The translations under genes were made by a program, and so were the position numbers. 64,000 nucleotides of DNA from the NCBI RefSeq assembly GCF_905147365.1, contig NC_056413.1, positions 1,070,501 to 1,134,500 on the forward strand, written 5' to 3'. Under the pieces are notes generated by a model. The model did not search any database and was not told where the DNA came from. It saw nothing but the letters and a program-made list of their open reading frames with translations. The stretch's first letter is position 1. Each line of letters starts with the position of its first letter. Of this stretch, positions 31,378-40,080 are shown in pieces. The stretch comes from Aricia agestis. Lineage: Eukaryota > Arthropoda > Insecta > Lepidoptera > Lycaenidae.

Positions 31378-31573
31378 GTGACGCCATATTGCCTGGTTTG
31401 TTAAAGTGATGACATATTGCTTGGTTTATTAAAGTGATGCCATATTGCCTGGTTTGTTAAAGTGATGCCATATTGCTTGGTTTGTTAAAGTGATGCCATA
31501 TTGCCTGGTTTGTTAAAGTGATGCCATATTGCTTGGTTTGTTAAAGTGATGCCATATTGCCTGGTTTGTTAAA
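31378..31573 (+). repeat. 28-bp minisatellite, exactly 7 units, alternating variants
   Basis: Units start at 31378, 31406, 31434, 31462, 31490, 31518 and 31546. The consensus is GTGATGCCATATTGC-(C/T)-TGGTTTGTTAAA. Position 16 alternates C, T, C, T, C, T, C, so the true repeat is a 56-bp dimer. Confidence 0.95.
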
Positions 31574-31611
31574 GTGTGTCGTAACATAGACTACACTCCA
31601 ACGTTTTACAT

Positions 31612-31953
31612 TTTTTTTAATGAAATAAAGAGGCAAACGAGCAAACGGGTCACCTGATGGAAAGCAATTTCCGTCGCCCATGGACACTCGCAGCATCAGA
31701 AGAGCTGCAGGTGCGTTGCCGGCCTTTTAAGACGGAATAGGGTAATAGGGGAGGGTAGGGAAGGGAATAGGGGAGGGTAGGAAAGAAAATATGGGAGGGT
31801 AGGGAAGGGAAAAGGGTAGGGGATTGGGCCTCCGGTAAACTCACTCACTCGGCGAAGCACAGCGCAAGCGCTGTTTCACGCCGGTTTTCTGTGAGTCCGT
31901 GGTACTTCTCCGGTCGAGCCGGCCCATTCGTGCCGAAGCATGGCTCTCCCACG
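31612..31953 (-). mobile_element. Abundant poly-A retroposon, copy 9
   Basis: Reverse orientation, T-run then AATGAAATAAAGAGGCAAAC, ending ATGGCTCTCCCACG. Directly downstream of the 28-bp minisatellite. Confidence 0.9.
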
Positions 31954-31978
31954 TCTCTCATAAGTTAATTAATATACA

Positions 31979-32175
31979 ATCCATACTAATATTAATTATA
32001 AATGCAAAATTGTATCTGTCTGTCTGTTACCTCTTCACGCCCAAACCGTTGAACCGAATTTTCTGGGTATGGAGATATTTAGAGTTCCATGACATAGGTT
32101 ATTTTTTATCCCGATAAATTGTATGGTTGCTGAACGATAAATGTAGTTACGAGCGCCATCTTAAACTATTATACC
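31979..32175 (+). mobile_element. Helitron-like fragment, common family
   Basis: ATCCATACTAATATTAATTA, CTGTCTGTCTGTTACCTCTT, ACGCCCAAACCGTTGAACCG and TATTTTTTATCCCGATAAAT in order. The CTAGT terminus is lost. Confidence 0.6.
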
Positions 32176-32621
32176 TTCCTATAAAATGTGGCACGGAATG
32201 GACGACGGGAAAAGAAACATACTGCTTTTTATCAAAGCAACCTTAAGGGTTTCTGCGGGATTGAGCCCAAAGTCAGAGGTAATAAAATGTAGTATTAAAA
32301 CATCGTAACATTGTCACTAAGTGCTGTTACCTTACAAGTGCACCACGAGTCTAAGTTTCTATTTTGATGAATGGTCCACCCGCGCGTGGAATATTAACAC
32401 TATTGATTTTACCGTTAAGCGAATTCTAACTAAATTTTTGTTTTACGTGCGTCTGGGTTTATAAAAAAGGTATTATCGTTAATATTATATTCGTTTTTAC
32501 GGGCTTTTAACAATCATATTTATTTTTAAAACTCTGCTGCTACGAGTACCTAAGTAACACAAGACAGCCATTGAACTACGCTACCTCCGTTTTTAACTGG
32601 CATATACACTATTTACATAGT

Positions 32622-32860
32622 AAAAAGAGGGGAAGTAAGTTATCTTCATACAAAGGCACCGCGCGCGGCTTGTATGTGTGCGCCATAGTATCAATGCGTC
32701 GCCACGTACGGCACACAATAAAATCTCGGCCAGTTTTACTAGGCTGGTACCGCCGAGATTTTGTTGTGTGCCGTACGTGACGACGCATTGATACTATGAC
32801 GCACACATACAAACCGCGCGCAGTGCCTTTGTATGAAGATAACTTTCTTCCCCTCTTTTC
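32622..32860. mobile_element. Large foldback element with ~110 bp arms
   Basis: Left arm from AAAAGAGGGGAAGTAAGTTA to CAATAAAATCTCGG; right arm from CCGAGATTTTGTTG to TAACTTTCTTCCCCTCTTTT. The arms are highly similar over the full length with a ~25 nt loop. Mirror open frames on both strands (69 and 67 codons) come from this symmetry. Confidence 0.85.
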
Positions 32861-33738
32861 AATATGCTATTTATAAACTCTTTACTTGTGCCTTATTGAA
32901 GAGAAAGCCTCTTTAGCGCTTTGTGCACTTCAATATGTTAAAAGTTGTAAGTTGAAACTATTGTCAGGAGTCAGGACCCTTGATATGACGTGATCAAAAA
33001 TTCGCAATGCAAAGGGAGCCGACGCGGCGTAGGAGAGGATGTGTTTTCCCCTTCTCTTTCTAGCACGTGCTTAAACTTGTTTGATTACGATAGTGCCATA
33101 AATGAAAATTGTATTTTACCAGAAAAACGGTTAGATAGACTTTAATACTAATAAATTCAAGAGTTTGTGTAAAATTGTGTTAAATCCAATTAAAAAAAAC
33201 ACTCGCACAAGGCAAAGAGTTTGTGTCATGGCCGTATTACATTATTATTACAATTAAATACATCACTGGTTGCGACTGTAGTATGCAATTCAGTTCATTC
33301 CAGTGCATTCCAACGCCCGTTTACATTATTCCAGTAGCAATCCAGGGCTGGATTGAATAATGTTAGCCCGGCAACTACACTAAATGGTTCACAGAATATA
33401 AAGTATTCGAATTTTTTAATTGTTTTCGATCTCAGGTCTTACAAAAGAAGCACTAATCTCCTGCTTAGCAATTAAGGTTTTATATTTAATCCTATAAGAG
33501 AAAGTTACATTCGATACCTACAGCGTTAAGCCGTTGTCCGAGCTCGCCAAAAATTAAGCTCCTTATAGTTGCCGGTTAACCGCTTCGGTTGCGAATCCGA
33601 TTTTAAACCGTTTTAAATATCATCTCTATTAAGCGGATTAATTAAGTGCACTTTATTTAAACTCGGTAAAATATGCTGTTTGCACAGTAAAATAAGTGAT
33701 GTTTTTTCTCATTATTGTTGCTCTTCAACACCCGCCCT
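32861..33738. other. Unassigned stretch
   Basis: AT-rich with no recognised open frame or repeat termini. Confidence 0.3.
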
Positions 33739-34164
33739 TTTTTAGGGTTCCGTACCCAAAGGGTAAAAAAGGGTTTGTTCGTCTGTCTGTCCGCCTGTCT
33801 GTCTGACTGTCTATCCGTCTGTCTATCTGTCTGTCTCCAGACTGTATCTCAAGAACCGGTATAGCTAGACTTCTAAAATTTTCACAGATTGTGTATTTCT
33901 GGTGCCACTCGCGCTATAACAACAAATCAAGGGAGCTCCCATACAACAAACGTGATTTTTTTTGCCTTTTTGGCTCGTTATCTATAATGGCAACATGCAA
34001 ATACTTGAGATTTTCACAAAATCCTCAATTATATGTGTACTTTAATATTTAATAATAAAATAAATAAGGGGGTCTCCCATACAAAATACACTATTTTTGC
34101 CCTACCTTCACTCTGTACGGAACCTTTCGTGCGCGAGTCCGACTCGCACTTGGCCGGTTTTTTG
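33739..34164 (+). repeat. Interspersed repeat, GTACCCAAAGGGTAAAA family, copy 2
   Basis: TTAGGGTTCCGTACCCAAAG, the CTGTCTGTC tract, CTGTATCTCAAGAACCGG and CGACTCGCACTTGGCCGGTT. The most complete copy in the window, without the RTE insertion. Confidence 0.75.
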
Positions 34165-35357
34165 CATTTGGAAACAATATAACATGCGTTCATCAACTTA
34201 TTTTTGATAATGTTTGTCTATCTGCTAATGATATAAGTATGATAAACTTCTAAATACGCATATCACTCAAGGGCTTTTGAGTGCTATGCGTGTTATGAAT
34301 TTTTTATGTGCTTTCTCGCAAAAGGGACTAGTTTCTGCACGAATAATGTTTATTATTAAACGCAACATTTATTGTTGCTAAAATAGTGGAAACCAAAGTT
34401 CTTTCACGGTCTGTCTCTATTATGCCCAGATTTTTTAAAACTACATATGTAACGGATTTGAATGCATTTCATTTTACATAATGTCACGTCATATAATATA
34501 TGCATAATATTAGAAAGTTTAAGGAAATACAACGTTTTTCGGGATAGAGTAATAAAATAAAAAAAACATTATTATATTTCATTTTGTTGACGTACCATAT
34601 AACGCGAAACTTTAGTCTTTATTAGTTATCTCACTTATGTAAGTCAAGGTTGTACAAATCTCTCGAACCTGTGGTCTACGTGACTACACGTTACGACCTA
34701 CGTGATACTACGTAGGTGTCACGTACAACGTGAACTACGTCGATAAAGACCTTATTACAACGACATAAGAACTACGCTTGATCATAGAGTAATTAACGTC
34801 ACGAATGTATACGAGCGAACGGAATTTATGGGACGGATAATTCTGAAATAAATTATTTATTTTTAGACACTCATATTTTAACCACAATTTTTTTTCTGTT
34901 GTGCAAACAAAAATCAATCAATAGGTACAAAAAAACTGAATTCAATAAACTTCGGAAGGCTGTATTTAAATGTAGGATAAATTTCAGACTTTAATTCGTA
35001 ATGCCTTTTTTGGCATACTTTCTTTTAACTCGTCGATAAAATTTTGCGTTGATGTCGGATAATATACTATTATTTACAAGCCTATACTAAGTTATATTAT
35101 ATTTTTGCCTGCGTTTTATGACAATATCGGTCTTCACGATTTATGTTTTTTTTTTTTGTGAAATCTCTTTACGTTACTACTCTGTTGCAGTCGATGAATA
35201 AGCGGCAGCTAGCTGGAGGCGACTCATTTCCCCTGACAAGCAGGATTTAAAGGAGACCACAGTCTCGGTGTTCAGTACACAGCCTGCATGACTTACAAAT
35301 TCATCATCATCGCCATCATTCAAATTCACGAAGCAAGTCGCAGCCATACTCGATACC
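34165..35357. other. Unassigned stretch with ACGT-rich dyads and a possible exon
   Basis: 34670-34745 carries repeated CACGT/ACGTG and CCTACGTGATACTACGTAGG-type dyads. At 35161-35190 a pyrimidine-rich tract ends in TTGCAG and is followed by a 20-codon open frame to a TAA at 35248-35250. The opposite strand is open too (35177-35359). No gene is called. Confidence 0.25.
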
Positions 35358-35566
35358 AACCTAATATTATAAAATATTATGTGAAACTGAGTCTGTCAGT
35401 TGCCTCTTCATGCCCAAACCGCTCGACCGATTTTGTTGTAATTTGGTATGGAGATACTTTGAATCCCGCAAAAGGATATTAGATACTTTTTATGCTGAAA
35501 AAAATTTACGGTCCTCGCGCGATAAACACTTTTGGTGCAACGGAGTTGCCGGCGTCATCTAGTTTC
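35358..35566 (+). mobile_element. Helitron-like element, common family
   Basis: CTAATATTATAAAATATTAT at the 5' side, TCTTCATGCCCAAACCGCTC, TTTGGTATGGAGATACTTTG, GCGCGATAAACACTTTTGG and the 3' terminus GGAGTTGCCGGCGTCATCTA followed by GT. Confidence 0.65.
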
Positions 35567-35639
35567 GTCGTTGGTCGGAATATCTAGCTGTGATCTGTCG
35601 GATGGGTTTGACTCAACGTGACTAATTTACGTCAGTCCA

Positions 35640-35870
35640 CCATCTACCATTTTTTAACGATGGGAAATGCGTTACGCATCCCCAGCGGCCCGGAGGAGCC
35701 GGGGTATGTGGGACTCCCCAGGTGCTGCGGTAAGGAGAAATCCACCGGTGCCTCCTTACTCCGCTACGCTGCTGGGCCACCGGACCCACCTACGAGGGCG
35801 ATATCTGCGGCACTCCACCTTCAACTTCAACACATTCAACTTCCCTGATAGTACAAAGTTTTGTGACTAA
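35640..35870. repeat. GC-rich block of unknown type
   Basis: GC-rich against AT-rich flanks, with overlapping open frames of 76 and 67 codons lacking known domains (GPEEPGYVGLPRCCG). It resembles in style the GC-rich insertion at 7911-8198, so a retroposon scrap is likelier than a host exon. Confidence 0.35.
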
Positions 35871-36310
35871 TATTAACTTAAACTATATCTCAATTTCCAC
35901 TGCTCAACGGTCGAAATGATGTTGATGTTTTACCCATTTCCCCAGATACCTTTACTATTCACCACTGAACGCTGTATATTGTATAATGTTTTCCGATGTA
36001 TTATGTAAATATGAGATATCGCTGTATGAAGGTAAGGAACGGTTATAAAAGAATGATTTTCTCCGAAGCGGCTTAATGAGAAACGAAAATTTACATACAA
36101 TATCGCACATACATACAAATTAAAGGTTTTGTGAAGGGATCGCATTTTCTTGGGATGTAGTCTCACAAATCTTTTTTAGGCGAAAGAATTGTAATTGTTT
36201 ACACTGAATTATAGTACTTTTCTGCATCCAGGTAAGCAATTGTTGAAGACTCAATACGAAATAATAGTATGCAATTATATTTTATAGTTTATAACTAGAT
36301 GTTGTGTATT

Positions 36311-36565
36311 GACGACCTCTGTGGCTCAGTGGTGAGAGCGTTGCTAGCTCAAGCCGGGTTTCGAATCTCGCTGACGGAACAAAAAGTTTTCAAAGTTCCT
36401 GGGTCATGGATGTGTATCATATTATAATAAAAATCTTAAATATTTATGTATAATATAAGGGTATTAAAAATATTTCCGTTGTCTGGTACCCGTAACACAA
36501 GTCCTTCAGGTACTTAGCACGGGGCCTGACGTGGTGTGAAGCGTCCATAGATATTATATTATTAT
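36311..36565 (+). mobile_element. tRNA-derived SINE, GTGGCTCAGTGG family, copy 4
   Basis: The only forward copy. GACGACCTCTGTGGCTCAGT then GGTGAGAGCG (A-box region), AAGCCGGGTTTCGAATCTCG (B-box), CTGGGTCATGGATGTGTATC, CCGTTGTCTGGTACCCGTAA, ending TCCATAGATATTATATTATT. Confidence 0.85.
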
Positions 36566-36589
36566 GGTCCGCAACTTCCGCGCTGACAT

Positions 36590-36690
36590 GGGCGGGGGGG
36601 GGCAAATTGCCCAGGTTCTGGGCCAGAGGGGGGGGGGGGGGCAAATTACGCAGATTCTGGGCCAGGGGGGGCAACTCAGATTTTTATAAG
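36590..36690 (+). repeat. ~35-bp tandem repeat with long G runs
   Basis: G runs at 36594-36602, 36628-36641 and 36665-36671, each followed by CAA and separated by ATT(G/A)C(C/G)CAG(G/A)TTCTGGGCCAG. A third G/C-run block (GGGGGGGCAGCTGCACCCCC) is at 36841-36885. This is sequence of high quadruplex potential. Confidence 0.75.
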
Positions 36691-36899
36691 CTAGGTGTTT
36701 ATAAAGAATAAAAAATTAATGATTTTTAGTTGTAATAATATTGTATTGCAAACAAATGGCAAAAATTCGTTTTATTATTTTTATTTTTATAGATGAAAGT
36801 ACTAGATAATATACTTAGTAGGGACGTCAACATGATCCAGGGGGGGGCAGCTGCACCCCCCTGCCCCCCCCTCGGTACGCCCATGCGCGCAGAAATCCG

Positions 36900-37345
36900 T
36901 TTATTGAGTGCGGTGTGGGAATCAAACATTATTCTTAAGGCCCAGTAGTCCCTGAAATAAGCAGGTCGATGTCTCTCAGTACGAATATCGACTTAAAGGA
37001 CAATAAAATAACATTCATATCAGCGCGCCTTGTACAGTGGCGGTTACGCGCTCGCCGCGTGCCTTGATAATAGGAAATAGGAGAAAAAAAATGTGTAATT
37101 TAGCCATAAAATGATTTAATTATGAAAAACAGCGTTATAGCAGTCATCTTTGAGATTTTTTTCTATCGAGCAGAATTTTTCAAATTGTGTCCTGATTGAT
37201 ATACCTTTGCGTATAGGAAATTTTGTCAATTTTAAAACGGTACTTTTTTATACTTAAATAATGACATTTTCTTTACAAAAAACATTATTTAAAAAACTCA
37301 TTTTACGTAGTTGCAACAACCACAGCGCCTTAACATAATATATTA
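36900..37345. other. Unassigned AT-rich stretch
   Basis: No gene-like frame. A short GC-richer patch at 37020-37065 stands alone. Confidence 0.3.
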
Positions 37346-37348
37346 TTA

Positions 37349-37539
37349 TCATCGATCATAATCATCTTCATCAACAGCCTGAACGATATAAATTATATTA
37401 ATTCTGAACTTTTTCGTGCTATACGTAACACTTAATTGTATAATTAGATATTATTTATAGAATTAAATAATTAACCTGCCTAGTTCAAGTTAGAAGTATT
37501 ATGGATCAGGCTGTTGATGAAGATGATTATGATCGATGA
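37349..37539. mobile_element. MITE with 34-bp perfect-looking inverted termini
   Basis: Left 37349-37382 TCATCGATCATAATCATCTT... and right 37506-37539 ...AAGATGATTATGATCGATGA are inverted copies. The 123-bp interior is AT-rich. No convincing target duplication. Confidence 0.8.
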
Positions 37540-37860
37540 AGTGTATAAATAAATCTATATCTAATATTTAAACTTGGAATTGGATTGGATTTTAACTCGT
37601 TTTAGGCCAAGAATTAGCCGTTAGGAACTCGGCCCAATTTGAACAGGTATGTTTTTGGTGGGATCATCATAATCGCTTGAGTGGCTTAAGACGCTCCTCC
37701 TACGGAGATGTCGTAATTTACCGTTTTTAGAGCCTTTTAACTCATAATTTGAAAGCTACAAAATTATAATAAAAATACAGGAATAATCTTCATTATATGA
37801 TCATTCCTTTCCCCGTTATTAATTTCCTATTTTTGTTTATTACACTTATGATATCAGCTT

Positions 37861-38178
37861 TTTTTTTATGAAATAAGGGAACAAACGAGCAAACGGGTCA
37901 CCTGATGGAAAGCAACTTTTGTCGCCCATGGACACTCGCAGCATCAGAAGAGCTGCAAGTGCGTTGCCTTCCTTTGAAGAGGGAATAGGGTAATAGGGAG
38001 GGTAGGGAAGGGAATAGGGGAGGGTAGGGAAAGGACTAGGTAAGGGATTGGGCCTCCGGTAAACTCACTCACTCGGCGAAACACAGCGCAAGCGCTGTTT
38101 CACGGCGGTTTTCTGTGAGAACGTGGTATTTCTCCGGTCGAGCCGGCCCATTCTTGCCGAAGCATGGCTCTCCCACGT
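37861..38178 (-). mobile_element. Abundant poly-A retroposon, copy 10, with target duplication
   Basis: Reverse orientation from the T-run to ATGGCTCTCCCACG. ATATCAGCTT (37851-37860) and ATATAAGCTT (38179-38188) flank it exactly, a 10-bp target-site duplication with one difference. This is the best evidence in the window that the family moves by retroposition. Confidence 0.92.
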
Positions 38179-38540
38179 ATATAAGCTTCCAAAGTTTACC
38201 AATTTATTATTATTTCAGTATCTCCCTAGTATTACAAATTACTTTTATTTGAAACACGCCAATAGAACGACAATTTCACTAACTACATATTCCCTGTTAG
38301 ATTTTTTTTAGGTCAATTTTGAACTAAGATAAGTAAAAAAAAACAAGATTTTGGTGCGATCTCAGCAACGTGGCAAATGCATGATCTAGGTCGTTTGCTC
38401 GGGGACGGCCTTAAGCGTAAAAAGGTTACAGACAGAAAATCAGACAAACACATATTATGCATTTATCACAGAAGTAGATATGGATGTCGTCCGGCATCGA
38501 AATAGCTACCTTACATTTATAATGTGCTGTATGCTACGAG

Positions 38541-38775
38541 TACGAATAAAAAAAACTAAGTATTATTTTGGTTCCTTTTCGCACACTAAAATATGGCAAT
38601 AGCAATGAAACACTACAGTCTAAAGCCGTTGACATTAATTGTCACTTCTGTATTTACACAAAATTGTGTACCGAATACATGCATAAAGTATGCATATTGT
38701 ATTCGGGTGACATTTTGTAGTCTCGTGGACAAATTTTTTGACACAGGTACTCTTCCTTAGTTTTTATTATTCGTA
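38541..38775. mobile_element. MITE, TACGAATAATAAAAACTAAG family, second copy
   Basis: Left terminus TACGAATAAAAAAAACTAAG and right terminus CTTAGTTTTTATTATTCGTA. Near the right end TTTTTTGACACAGGTACTCT matches the inner left part of the 7616 copy in reverse (AGAGTACCT-like, GTCAAAAAA). About 235 bp. Confidence 0.7.
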
Positions 38776-39050
38776 GGATGTATGCTTATATAGCAGTGAA
38801 AACAAATTAAAAAATATTATGGCTGTCTCATTGCTTCCACCTTGCTTTTCTTTAATTGACGTGATCCAGATAGTTTTGAGTAACTATTCATAATAATCAG
38901 CTCGCTTACTGCAAAAATCACGGGCTTATTTCATTTAGTTTACAAATCTCAAAATTTAAGGCCAGTGAAAAAGGTTCATTTTCATTAGTCAAAACGAAAG
39001 CAAAGAACGGTAAATCAAAGGTGTATTAGCGTCAAAAGAAATTACTACCG

Positions 39051-39058
39051 TGACGTCA
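39051..39058. promoter_or_regulatory. Perfect CRE-like palindrome TGACGTCA
   Basis: Exact TGACGTCA in CCGTGACGTCACTT. One exact 8-mer per window is expected by chance about once, so functional status is unknown. A second is at 45880-45887. Confidence 0.2.
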
Positions 39059-39146
39059 CTTAATGGACGCAATACGAATCATTTTTCAACCGTATTGTGT
39101 TTGAACGTCCGCGTGATAAATGCATTCCTATAATTACTTTTTTATT

Positions 39147-39208
39147 GCCTAAGTTTGATAAAAGATGCCATAAGACTATAGTCTTACCGGCTTTTATCAA
39201 ACTTAGGC
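39147..39208. other. Nested palindromes (hairpin in hairpin)
   Basis: The outer arms GCCTAAGTTTGATAAAAG (39147-39164) and CTTTTATCAAACTTAGGC (39191-39208) are perfect. Inside is a perfect 16-bp palindrome TAAGACTATAGTCTTA (39171-39186). Non-coding. Confidence 0.85.
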
Positions 39209-39272
39209 GCGTGCACGTGCGCAACAAGGGTGCTGCTAATTTTGTTGCTTATCTGAAACTTTGAGTACTATT

Positions 39273-39589
39273 TACTTTTTAATGAAATAAGGGGGCAAAC
39301 GAGTAAACGGGTCACCTGCATGGAAAGCAACTTCCGTCGCCCATGGACACTCGCAGCATCAGAAGAGCTGCAGGTGCGTTGCCGGCTTTAGGAAATAGGG
39401 TAATAGGGGAGGGTAGGAAAGGCAATAGGGGAGGGTAGAGAAGGAAAAAGGGTAGGGGATTGGGCCTCCGGTAAACTCACTCACTCGGCGAAACACAGCG
39501 CAAGCGCTGTTTCACACCGGTTTTCTGTGAGCCCGTGGTATTTCTCCGGTCGAACGGGCCCATTCGTGCCGAAGCATGGCTCTCCCACG
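39273..39589 (-). mobile_element. Abundant poly-A retroposon, copy 11
   Basis: Reverse orientation from TTTTTAATGAAATAAGGGGG to ATGGCTCTCCCACG. It carries a one-base insertion (CACCTGCATGG) in the otherwise conserved block. Confidence 0.9.
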
Positions 39590-39737
39590 TCAAGATAATA
39601 TTATCTAGGTAATGTAATAATGTTCCACTTATTTATACAGAACATTTAAGCGTAGAAGTGTGACGCACGAATTTGCCGGATCGACCGGATTATCAACGTA
39701 AGATGTTTCCTCAAGAGAGTGACACCTAGGTAGGTGG

Positions 39738-39795
39738 ATCCCATCGATCGTGGAATAACGAGACACAATAGCTTTTCTATTGTTATTGCGGCCGG
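39738..39795 (+). repeat. Dispersed ~55 bp motif with GAGACACAATAG hairpin, copy 1
   Basis: CATCGATCGTGGAATAACGA then GACACAATAGCTTTTCTATT and GTTATTGCGGCCGG. The reverse complement of 61543-61602 aligns to it (TCGATCGTGGAAAAACGAGA...). Confidence 0.5.
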
Positions 39796-39858
39796 ATGCG
39801 GCCGCTTAGGTCTTCATGAATTAAGAAAAAGGGGCACGTCTCAAGCGTCTAATAGCTC

Positions 39859-40080
39859 GTGCGTGAGACAACATACTGTACGCCCGCAGGCCGCAAAGTT
39901 AAACTGAAACGATATTCGAACGATCGAATTGACATTCGTCGCTTGAGAATCGAGCTTTATGAAGGCAGCTCGCTAGACTACATTAGCACGTGTAACCGGT
40001 GTTGCGCGTGTCCAGAGGCATCAAAAACAGCAAGACGTATTGTAAAATTTCCTCAGCCTTACAAAGTCTTACAATCTTAG
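39859..40080 (+). other. Unrecognised open frame of ~74 codons
   Basis: Open from just after a TAG at 39853-39855 to a TAG at 40078-40080. It is basic and reads RKVKLKRYSNDRIDIRRLRI, with a CNRCCACP cysteine cluster. CTAATAG before it could serve as a splice acceptor. Codon usage is not AT-biased like the flanks. No domain recognised; possible host exon or domesticated element fragment. Confidence 0.2.

Noticed and set aside
32571..32812. Two similar open frames on opposite strands
   Set aside because: They mirror each other because the foldback arms are inverted copies.
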